Source: Nevskia soli DSM 19509
Lineage (GTDB): Bacteria > Pseudomonadota > Gammaproteobacteria > Nevskiales > Nevskiaceae
DNA length: 33,894 nucleotides
Reading direction: 5' to 3'
Assembly (NCBI RefSeq): GCF_000711955.1
Contig: NZ_JONR01000047.1
Coordinates: forward strand, 1-33,894
Below are positions 13,809 to 20,462 of the stretch, one piece after another. Position numbers and translations under genes: made by a program. The notes under the pieces are model-generated. The model saw only the letters and a list, made by a program, of their open reading frames with translations. It searched no databases and was not told where the DNA came from. Positions within the stretch are counted from its first letter, which is position 1. Each line of letters starts with the position of its first letter.

Positions 13809-13889
13809 CGTCATGCCGGCGCAAGCCGGCATCCAGGATTCGGGGTACGCACTGCGTCGCTCTGGATACCGGCTTGCGCCGGTATGACG
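13809..13889. repeat. Dispersed palindromic repeat, CATGCCGGCGCAAGCCGGCA type
   Basis: Arm 13809-13836 and arm 13862-13889 are reverse complements over 28 positions apart from two; one of those still pairs as G-U. Loop of 25 bases. This resembles a widespread bacterial intergenic repeat (GTCATGCCGGC ... GCCGGCATGAC type). It lies within the divergent LysE/LysR spacer, where it may separate or replace part of a promoter. Confidence 0.7.
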
Positions 13890-13996
13890 TCGTTGCCTTT
13901 TTGAGTAGCTGTGCGGCCATGCCCGGCGCCGGGCGCGGCCAGTGGCCCTTGCCGTCCCGCCATGCCACCATGATAAATGCATTCCTTGGCTTCCTC

Positions 13997-14905
13997 ATGA
14001 AACTACGCCGCCTCCCTCCCCTGCACGCGCTCGAAGCCTTCGAGGTGGCGGCGCGCGAGCTGTCGTTCCGCAAGGCGGCGGAGGCGCTGCACCTGACGCC
14101 TTCGGCGGTGAGCCACCAGATCAAGGGCCTGGAGGATTTTCTCGGCTTTGCGCTGTTCCGCCGCATGAACCGTTCGCTGGAACTGACCGAGGGCGGGCGC
14201 GATTATCTGCGGGTGACGCAGGACAGCCTGGACAGCCTGCGCGAGGGCAGCCAGCAGACACGGCAGCGTTACGGCCGCCATACCACGCTGAAGATCAGCG
14301 CCGGGCCGTTCATCGCCAGCGAGATCATCGTGCCGGCGCTGCCCTCGTTCCAGCAGGAATACCCGCACATCGACCTGAGCATCGAGACCACGCTGCACCC
14401 GGTGGACCTGCGGCGCGAGGACATCGATATCGCGCTGCGCTTCGGCAGCGGGCGCTGGCCCGGCGCCACCGCCCGGCATCTGCTGACGGTGAAGGCGGTG
14501 CCGGTGTGCTCGCCGGCGCTGGCGAAGAAGCTGCGCCGGGTCACGCCGCAGGACATCGGCGAGATCAGCCTGATCCATTCGACGCCGCTGCCGGAAGGCT
14601 GGGCGATGTGGGCGGAGCTGTCCGGCGCCAAGCTGGGCAAGCCGAAGGGCGATCTGTGGCTGGACAGTTACTTCGCCATCCTGCGCGCGGCCGAGCAGGG
14701 TGTGGGGCTGGCGCTGGGGATGGTGCCGATCGTCAATCCCTGGTTGCGGCAGAAGCGCGTGGTGATGCCCTGGCCGAAGCTGCAGATGGAAATCCCGCAG
14801 GGTTATTACCTGGTGCACCGGCCGGCGGACGAGAACCGGGTGGAAGTGCAGGCGTTCTGCAACTGGCTGTTCGAGTTGCTGAATGCGGAGACTGCGGAGG
14901 TCTGA
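13997..14905 (+). CDS. LysR-family transcriptional regulator, GcvA-like
   Basis: A 302-residue regulator. The winged helix-turn-helix is at 1-65: RLPPLHALEAFEVAARELSF, RKAAEALHLTPSAVSHQIKG, LEDFLGFALFRRMNRSLELT. The RLPPLxALxAFExAAR start and the later DIDIALRFGSGRWPGATARHL stretch are typical of the GcvA subgroup. A periplasmic-binding-like ligand domain covers about 90-295. ATG 13997 (MKLRRLPPL) matches the family N-terminus; ATG 13970 is in frame but adds 9 residues without a ribosome site. It is divergent from the LysE-type gene and followed by an unrelated operon 100 bases on. Its target may be either; the effector is unknown. Confidence 0.9.
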   Translation: MKLRRLPPLHALEAFEVAARELSFRKAAEALHLTPSAVSHQIKGLEDFLGFALFRRMNRSLELTEGGRDYLRVTQDSLDSLREGSQQTRQRYGRHTTLKISAGPFIASEIIVPALPSFQQEYPHIDLSIETTLHPVDLRREDIDIALRFGSGRWPGATARHLLTVKAVPVCSPALAKKLRRVTPQDIGEISLIHSTPLPEGWAMWAELSGAKLGKPKGDLWLDSYFAILRAAEQGVGLALGMVPIVNPWLRQKRVVMPWPKLQMEIPQGYYLVHRPADENRVEVQAFCNWLFELLNAETAEV

Positions 14906-15007
14906 GATCGGCTGAAGCAGCTTCACCCGAAGGCCGGCGCAATTTCGTTTGCCTGGCGCGGCGGCGGACCCTACCTTGGCGGGATTCGCCCACTCCCTGC
15001 ATTCCCC

Positions 15008-15475
15008 ATGGCTACACCGGCTCAGCTGTTCCAGTCCATCTCGCGCTACCCGATGGGCGCGCGCCTGTTCTCGCTGGCCGTGACGCGGCGCGCGCCCTAC
15101 TTCGCCTCGATCTCGCCGCTGGTGCGCGAGCTGCGACCGGGGCGCTGCGAGGTGCTGGTGCGCAACCGGCGCGCGGTGCACAACCATATCGGCACGGTGC
15201 ATGCCATCGCCATGTGCAATATGTGCGAGCTTGCCGGCGGGCTGATGATCGACTCCAGCCTGCCGCGCGGACTGCGCTGGATTCCCAAGGGGATGACGGT
15301 GCGCTATCTGAAGAAGGCGGAAACCGATCTGAGCGCGCTGGCGGAGGCCGCATTGGACTTTCCGCCGGATTTCCGCGGCGACGTGGTGTTGCCGGTGCAG
15401 GTGCGCGACAGCGCGGGACAGGTGGTGATGGAGGCGGACATCACCATGTATGTCTCGCCGAAGAAGTCCGGCTAG
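15008..15475 (+). CDS. DUF4442 hotdog-fold thioesterase-like protein
   Basis: A 155-residue hotdog-fold protein of the DUF4442 type: RRAPYFASISPLVRELRPGRCEVLVRNRRAVHNHIGTVHAIAMCNMCELAGGLMIDSSLPRGLRWIPKGMTVRYLKKAETD. The HNHxGTVHAxAMCNxCELAGG motif is the probable catalytic helix region. Relatives are predicted acyl-CoA thioesterases or fatty-acyl-handling proteins; no substrate is known. ATG 15008 is the first start after the LysR gene. The next gene starts 9 bases after its stop, so the two are probably co-transcribed. Cytoplasmic, no signal peptide. Confidence 0.8.
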   Translation: MATPAQLFQSISRYPMGARLFSLAVTRRAPYFASISPLVRELRPGRCEVLVRNRRAVHNHIGTVHAIAMCNMCELAGGLMIDSSLPRGLRWIPKGMTVRYLKKAETDLSALAEAALDFPPDFRGDVVLPVQVRDSAGQVVMEADITMYVSPKKSG

Positions 15476-15483
15476 GGCCTCCT

Positions 15484-16374
15484 GTGAACGGCACCTGGCT
15501 TGATACGGTGGTCACGCCCTGGCGGCGCGCCCGGGTGCATCGCGGGCCGGGGTCGCGCACGCGGGGCGACCTGCATTTCATGCATCTGCCTGGCGCCAGC
15601 ATCCGCTACCGGCTGGCCGGTACGGGGGCGCGCACCATCGTCTTCTGCGCCGATCCGCCGGTGACGCTGGAGCTGTATGACGAGTTGATCGCCGGACTTG
15701 CCGCGGATTTCCGCGTGGTGGTGTTCGAGCTGCCGGCCTTCGGCTTATCGCTGCCGCGGCTGGGTCTGGACTTCGGGCTGGAGGCAATGGCCGGGGTGAT
15801 CCGCGAATTTCTGGAGCGGCTGGCGCTTGGGCCTTATGTGCTGGCGTTTCCCTGCGTGCCGGCCTACTCCGCGTTATGGTTGGCGGGGCATCATCCGGAA
15901 CTGGTGAACGGCCTGGTGTTGATGCAGGCGCCGGACTGGCAGCAGGAACTGCACTGGAAGCATGGGCGCGATCCGAAGAACGTTCTCGGGCGGCCTTACC
16001 TCGGGCAGATCCTGCTGCGGCTGTTGCGGCGCAAGCGTGCCGAGATGTGGTATCGCCTGGCGCTGGGGCGGCGCGAACTGCTGGAGCATTTCACGCAGAC
16101 CACGCAATGCGCCTTCGATCATGGCGGCAGCTTCAGCCTGGCTTCGGCTTTCCAGCGTCATCTGAACGGACCTGAACCGGCGTTCGGCGTGATCCATCAG
16201 CCGGCGCTGGTGGTGTGGGGTGAGGCGGACCGCTCGCACCCGGATACGGACAGGGCCTCGATCCGCCGCTATCTGCCGCGGGCGCGCATGGTCAGCATTG
16301 CGGAGGCCGGGCATTTCCCGGAGCTGGAAACGCCGCGGCGTTTTGCGGCAGAGGTGCGGGCGCAGTTCGGTTGA
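15484..16374 (+). CDS. Alpha/beta hydrolase with Cys in place of the serine-elbow motif
   Basis: A 296-residue alpha/beta-hydrolase fold: IRYRLAGTGARTIVFCADPPV, then DFRVVVFELPAFGLS and LALGPYVLAFPCVPAYSALWLAGHHPELVNGLVLMQAP. The normal nucleophile elbow Gly-x-Ser-x-Gly is here Phe-Pro-Cys124-Val-Pro, so a Cys nucleophile is predicted or activity is lost. The other triad candidates are intact: Asp249 (VVWGEADRSHP) and His277 (EAGHFPELE). A cap inserts at about 150-220. The start is a GTG at 15484, 8 bases after the thioesterase-like gene; the frame upstream belongs to other genes. Operon with the flanking thioesterase and FUSC genes. Substrate unknown. Confidence 0.8.
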   Translation: MNGTWLDTVVTPWRRARVHRGPGSRTRGDLHFMHLPGASIRYRLAGTGARTIVFCADPPVTLELYDELIAGLAADFRVVVFELPAFGLSLPRLGLDFGLEAMAGVIREFLERLALGPYVLAFPCVPAYSALWLAGHHPELVNGLVLMQAPDWQQELHWKHGRDPKNVLGRPYLGQILLRLLRRKRAEMWYRLALGRRELLEHFTQTTQCAFDHGGSFSLASAFQRHLNGPEPAFGVIHQPALVVWGEADRSHPDTDRASIRRYLPRARMVSIAEAGHFPELETPRRFAAEVRAQFG

Positions 16375-16431
16375 GGGTACGTCCGGCGCAGGAGGACTTA
16401 AACTGGGCGGGTCCGCCACAACCCCGCCGCC

Positions 16432-18675
16432 ATGCCCTTCCCGCCTCATCACCAGGCACCCCGACACGTTGCCATCGCCGCGATGCTGCTGTCGCGGCTC
16501 AACCGGCTGGTACCGCTGGACCTGGGCGCGATCAACCTGATGGCGGGAGTGCGCGCGGCCTTCGCCTGCGCGGTGCCGGTGCTGGTGGGCGAGCTGAGCG
16601 GCAACAATCACCTGAGCTGGGTGGCCATCGCGGCGTTCTGGGGCTGCCTGTCGGATACCGGCGGTGCCTGGAGCGACCGGCTGGCGGCGATGGGGGCTTT
16701 CACGGCCATCGCGGCGGTGGGCTGCTTCATCGCCACGCTGGTCGATCCGTATGCCTGGCAGGCGGTGGTTTTCACCTTCGCCTGGTGCTTCCTGTGCAGC
16801 CTGGCGCGGGTCTACGGCAATGCTGCGGCCACCGTGGGGCTGCTGCTCAACAGTGCCGTGCTGGTGACGCTGGGCGTGCCGGCTGGCGGGCTGGACGAGG
16901 CCTTGCAGCTGGGCGGGCTGACCATCGTCGGCGGCCTGTGGTCGATGCTGCTGGCGCTGGTGCTGTGGCGCCTGCAACCGTATGGGCCGGCGCGCAAGGC
17001 GGTGAGGCGTTGCTGGCTGTCGGTGGCGGAATATGCCGCCGCGCTGTCGCAGCAGCTCGGCGCGCATGCCGGCGGCGCGCGCTGGAGCACGGTGGCCAGC
17101 GCACGGCGCCGCGCCAGCCGCGAGGCGATCGAGAACGCGCGCGAAGTGATCGTGGCCACACGCCGCACGCGCGCGGGCATGACCGGTCCGATGCAGCATC
17201 TGCTGGCGTTGCTGGCCGATGCGGACCAGGCCTATGCCGGACTGATCGGGTTGAACGAGTTGCTGGAAGCGGCGAGCGTGGAGACCGCCGACGGCGGTGC
17301 GCGCCGCATCATGCGCGTGCTGGTGGGGCGGCTGGCACAGCGCGCCGAGGCGCTGGCCCAAACCCTGGAAGGCGAGAAAGCCGCACAGCAGCCGGAGCTG
17401 AAGGCCCTGGCGGAGAAGCTGCGCGGCCGCATCGCCGCCAGCGGACGGCAACATGAATACGCCTACGCCATCGAGCTGCTGCACCAGGTGTCGCGCTGGA
17501 TCGATGCCGCCTTCGAGAACCTGAACCAGCCGCAGACGCGGCAGACGCACCTGACTTCGATGGTGGAGCAGGCGGTGGCGCGGCGGCTGCGCTTCTCGGA
17601 AATCTTCGGCACGCTGCGCGCCAACCTGAACTTCGGCTCGGTCGCCTTCCGCCACGCGCTGCGGCTGGCGCTCACCGCCGCCACGGCGGTGCTGGCGACG
17701 CGGGTGTTCGACATCGAGCGCGGCTACTGGATCAGTATCACGGCGATCGTGGTGCTGCAGCCTTACATGGTGGAGACCTGGCGGCGCACTTTCGACCGCA
17801 TCGCCGGCAGTGTATTGGGCGGGTTGATCGCGGCGTGGCTGATGCAGGTGGTGGCGACGCCGCTGCAAATGGCGCTGCTGATCTTCCCGATCAGCGTATT
17901 CGCCTTCACCTTGCGCACTGTCAACTACGCGCTGTTCATGCTGTGCATGACGCCGCTGGTGGTGATGATCGCCGAGCTGTTCCAGACCGGCGGCATTGGC
18001 GATGCGCAACTGGCCAGCCTGCGCGCGCTCGACAGTTTCCTTGGCGGTCTGCTCGGCCTGCTGGCCAGCTTCCTGCTGTGGCCGAGCTGGGAGGCGCCGC
18101 AGTTGCTGCGGCAGACGGCGGCGGCGGTGCGCGCGCACCGCGATTACCTGCTGGTGGTGCTGGGCGGCAAGCCCGATGCGAAGGACCAGGATATCGGCGC
18201 GGCGCGGCGCCAGGCCGGCCTGACCAGCAACAATGCCGAAGCCTCCCTGCAACGCGTGTTGAGCGAGACCCGACTGCTCAACCGCGCCGATGCCGAGCCG
18301 ACGCTGATCATGCTGGCCTGCCTGCGCCGCATGGCGGGCGCCATCGTCACGCTGAGCCTGCTGCCGCAGTTCACGGCGGGTGCGCCGCCGCAGCCGGGCT
18401 TTGCGGTGATCCGGCGCTGGGCCGACGATGCGCTGTCGGACCTCGCGCAATCACTGGAGCGACGGCATGCGCCGGCCGAGCTGCCGGCGGTACCGGAACT
18501 GCTGGCCAGGGCTTCGAGCAAGGCGAATGCGGAACTGGTGCAGACGGCTTCCGAGGTGATTGCGTGGAACGAGTTGCTGCGCTTGCGGCGTCAGCTCGAA
18601 GTGCTGCATGAGGCGGTGGTGCGGCTGGCGCATCCGCCTCGGGCTGAGGGATCTGGGCAAAAGGTTGCTGTGTAA
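16432..18675 (+). CDS. FUSC-family efflux membrane protein (aromatic acid exporter-like)
   Basis: A 747-residue inner-membrane protein with two hydrophobic blocks. Helices lie at about 35-180 (WVAIAAFWGCLSDTGG, AAVGCFIATLVDP, GLWSMLLALVLW) and 405-540 (LALTAATAVLATRVFDIERGYWISITAIVVLQPY, LIFPISVFAFTLR, FLGGLLGLLASFLLWPSWE), separated by a charged cytoplasmic domain. This is the FUSC/YccS/AaeB arrangement; members export aromatic acids or other organic anions, often with a membrane-fusion partner that is not present here. ATG 16432 is not preceded by a ribosome site; ATG 16483 (MLLSRLNRLVPL) would remove a polar tail and is as likely. Third gene of the probable operon with the thioesterase-like and hydrolase genes. 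Confidence 0.87.
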   Translation: MPFPPHHQAPRHVAIAAMLLSRLNRLVPLDLGAINLMAGVRAAFACAVPVLVGELSGNNHLSWVAIAAFWGCLSDTGGAWSDRLAAMGAFTAIAAVGCFIATLVDPYAWQAVVFTFAWCFLCSLARVYGNAAATVGLLLNSAVLVTLGVPAGGLDEALQLGGLTIVGGLWSMLLALVLWRLQPYGPARKAVRRCWLSVAEYAAALSQQLGAHAGGARWSTVASARRRASREAIENAREVIVATRRTRAGMTGPMQHLLALLADADQAYAGLIGLNELLEAASVETADGGARRIMRVLVGRLAQRAEALAQTLEGEKAAQQPELKALAEKLRGRIAASGRQHEYAYAIELLHQVSRWIDAAFENLNQPQTRQTHLTSMVEQAVARRLRFSEIFGTLRANLNFGSVAFRHALRLALTAATAVLATRVFDIERGYWISITAIVVLQPYMVETWRRTFDRIAGSVLGGLIAAWLMQVVATPLQMALLIFPISVFAFTLRTVNYALFMLCMTPLVVMIAELFQTGGIGDAQLASLRALDSFLGGLLGLLASFLLWPSWEAPQLLRQTAAAVRAHRDYLLVVLGGKPDAKDQDIGAARRQAGLTSNNAEASLQRVLSETRLLNRADAEPTLIMLACLRRMAGAIVTLSLLPQFTAGAPPQPGFAVIRRWADDALSDLAQSLERRHAPAELPAVPELLARASSKANAELVQTASEVIAWNELLRLRRQLEVLHEAVVRLAHPPRAEGSGQKVAV

Positions 18676-18704
18676 CAGCCTGTCGGTGGCAAGTATCGTG
18701 CTTG

Positions 18705-18797
18705 GCCCCTCCCTCGATACGCGTCGCGAAGCGACGCTACTCGGGACAATCGGAAAGGCACACCGCGCTGCGCGCGGCACTCGGGGCGAACGGGCCT
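18705..18797. repeat. Dispersed repeat family A, best-conserved copy
   Basis: CCCCTCCCTCGATACGCGTC ... GCGACGCTACTCGGGACAATCG ... GCACTCGGGGCGAACGGGCC. It contains GCGTCGC-GAA-GCGACGC (18721-18737) and CCGCGC-TGC-GCGCGG (18763-18777), two perfect stems. CTTTTTGTTAC follows, so on the plus strand it could act as terminator for the FUSC operon. Confidence 0.65.
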
Positions 18798-18826
18798 TTT
18801 TGTTACTTCAACAAGAAGCGTGGTGA

Positions 18827-20299
18827 TCACTTCGCCGTCAGTGTCACCTTGACCGTCGTTGCACCCGCCGTGTTCTCCAGGGTCAGCAATGCCGCATTCG
18901 GCGCCGAGGTGACCTGGGCACCGCTGGCGGTGACGCTGTAGCCGTTCGGGTAGTGCACGGCGAGCGGCACGTAGATCTGGGTGGGGGCGCCGGCGGTGCG
19001 CGCGGTGTAGCTGTAGCTGAAGGCGCCGGTATCCGGATCGAAGGAGAGCGCGGTGGGGGTGCCGGCAGTGAACTGCGGATAGGTACGCTCCAGCACCTTG
19101 AGCTTGTCGGTCTTGACGGTGGTCAGATCCGCGTCGTCGGTGAACAGGCCTTGCGCGTTCGAGCCGGCCGAGGTGGTGGGGTCGTGCCAGTTCTTGTAGG
19201 CCCAGTACTGCCAGCCGAGCAGGTGCTGGTCGAACTCGGCGGTGGAGCGCGTGAGGTCGCTGATCAGGTCGGTGGCGCCGAACTCGGTGAGCAGGCGCGC
19301 GGCGCCGAGACGGTCGGAGCCGGCTTCGCCGACGTGCAGGACGTCGGCGTCGAGCAGGTCGCAGGTCAGGTTGTCGAGGCCCAGCAGGCTGAGCGAGGTG
19401 GTCGGGCAGTAGAGGTGCCAGGAGAAGCCGAGGTTGGCGTCGTTGACCGGGGTCTTGGCGCCGAGGTAGGTGGGCGCGCCGTAGCTGATCAGCACCAGCG
19501 GCTCGAACCAGACGAGGTTGTCCGGATCGTACTGGCGGATGCCGGAGAGCATGTACTGCTGCATGGCCTGGAGCTTGTTCTCGTCGAAGCCGGCGCAGCC
19601 CAGCGGCGGCAGGCAGGTGGCGAAGTTGGTGCCGGACCAGGGTTCGTTGATCAGCTCGTAGCCCATCAGGTAGGGCTGCCTGGCCCACTTGGCGGCCACG
19701 GCCTGCCAGGCGGCGCGGTAGTAGTCCCAGAGCTGGTTCTTGTTGTTCCAGAAGTTGTCGTAGGTGATCGAGGTGGCCGGCTGGAACAGGTTGCCGGGGA
19801 AGCCGGCATTGAACAGCAGGGGCACACCATCGTCGTACACGGCCCAGTCGGGGAAGCCTTCGCCGAAGAACTTCTCGTTGTACATGTCCTCGTGGAAATC
19901 CAGCAGGACCCAGATCTTGCGTGCAGCCAGTAGTTGTACGGCGCGGTCGATCTGTTCGAGATAGCCCGCATCCACCATCCCCTGCTGCGGCATGACGCCG
20001 GCGAACAACACGCCCAGGCGCACCGAGTTGAAGCCGTGGGCTTGCAGCCAGTCGGCATCGGCGGCGGTGAAGCCTTCGGCCGTATCCGGCGGCGCATAGG
20101 GCTTGAGCTTCCACACGGCGTTGACGCCGTGCAGGATGACCGTGCGGTTCTGGTCGTCGACCAGGAAGCTGCCGTCGCGGCGCAGCTGCGGTGCGGCAGC
20201 GGAGCCGCCGTTGTTGTCGGCCGCGCCGGAACCACCGCCGCAGGCGCTCAATACGGAACACAGCATTGCGGACGCAATGACCGAAAGCCCGAGCTTCAT
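18827..20299 (-). CDS. Endoglycoceramidase-like GH5 lipoprotein (second paralogue)
   Basis: A 490-residue GH5 enzyme with a textbook lipoprotein signal: MKLGLSVIASAMLCSVLSAC, lipobox LSAC at Cys20, then a Gly/Ser/Ala linker. The barrel motifs match the gene at 6241-7770: VILHGVNAVWKLKPYAPPDT, LLDFHEDMYN (His136), GYELINEPW (acid/base Glu219), SWHLYC, LLTEFGA (nucleophile Glu339), and the C-terminal beta domain. It is thus expected to be anchored in the envelope and to cut glycolipid or another beta-glycoside; the exact substrate is unproven. Start ATG 20299 has GAGGGAAG upstream; the in-frame ATG 20320 would put 7 charged residues before the signal. Upstream, a terminator separates it from the S53 peptidase gene on the same strand. 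Confidence 0.87.
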   Translation of the reverse strand: MKLGLSVIASAMLCSVLSACGGGSGAADNNGGSAAAPQLRRDGSFLVDDQNRTVILHGVNAVWKLKPYAPPDTAEGFTAADADWLQAHGFNSVRLGVLFAGVMPQQGMVDAGYLEQIDRAVQLLAARKIWVLLDFHEDMYNEKFFGEGFPDWAVYDDGVPLLFNAGFPGNLFQPATSITYDNFWNNKNQLWDYYRAAWQAVAAKWARQPYLMGYELINEPWSGTNFATCLPPLGCAGFDENKLQAMQQYMLSGIRQYDPDNLVWFEPLVLISYGAPTYLGAKTPVNDANLGFSWHLYCPTTSLSLLGLDNLTCDLLDADVLHVGEAGSDRLGAARLLTEFGATDLISDLTRSTAEFDQHLLGWQYWAYKNWHDPTTSAGSNAQGLFTDDADLTTVKTDKLKVLERTYPQFTAGTPTALSFDPDTGAFSYSYTARTAGAPTQIYVPLAVHYPNGYSVTASGAQVTSAPNAALLTLENTAGATTVKVTLTAK

Positions 20300-20421
20300 T
20301 GTCTTCCCTCGCCGGGCCATTGCATGGGATGGCCTCTATGACAGGAACGCTAGCCTCATCGCCAGTGGATTGCTTGACAGATGGCGACAGCGGCGAGGCG
20401 CCATGGAGCAGCGCCCATAAA

Positions 20422-20445
20422 AAAGGCCGCCCGGAGGCGGCCTTT
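20422..20445 (-). terminator. Rho-independent terminator of the S53 peptidase gene
   Basis: AAAGGCCGCC (20422-20431), loop CGGA, GGCGGCCTTT (20436-20445): a perfect 10-base stem. Read on the minus strand it is followed by TTTTTATG, and it lies 18 bases past the peptidase stop codon. Confidence 0.9.
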
Positions 20446-20462
20446 CATCCGATCAGTCCGAA

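Noticed and set aside
13924..13937. GC palindrome GCCCGGCGCCGGGC before the LysR gene
   Set aside because: Short, self-complementary GC runs are frequent in this DNA, and it is not placed like an operator.
13942..15483. Upstream extension of the hydrolase frame through the LysR and thioesterase genes
   Set aside because: The extension is out-of-frame shadow of two genes with clear motifs; the real start is the GTG at 15484.
15874..18450. Long minus-strand open frame (over 800 codons) antisense to the hydrolase and FUSC genes
   Set aside because: It mirrors GC-rich codons of the real plus-strand genes, has a repetitive Gln/Arg/His-rich translation and no family motif.
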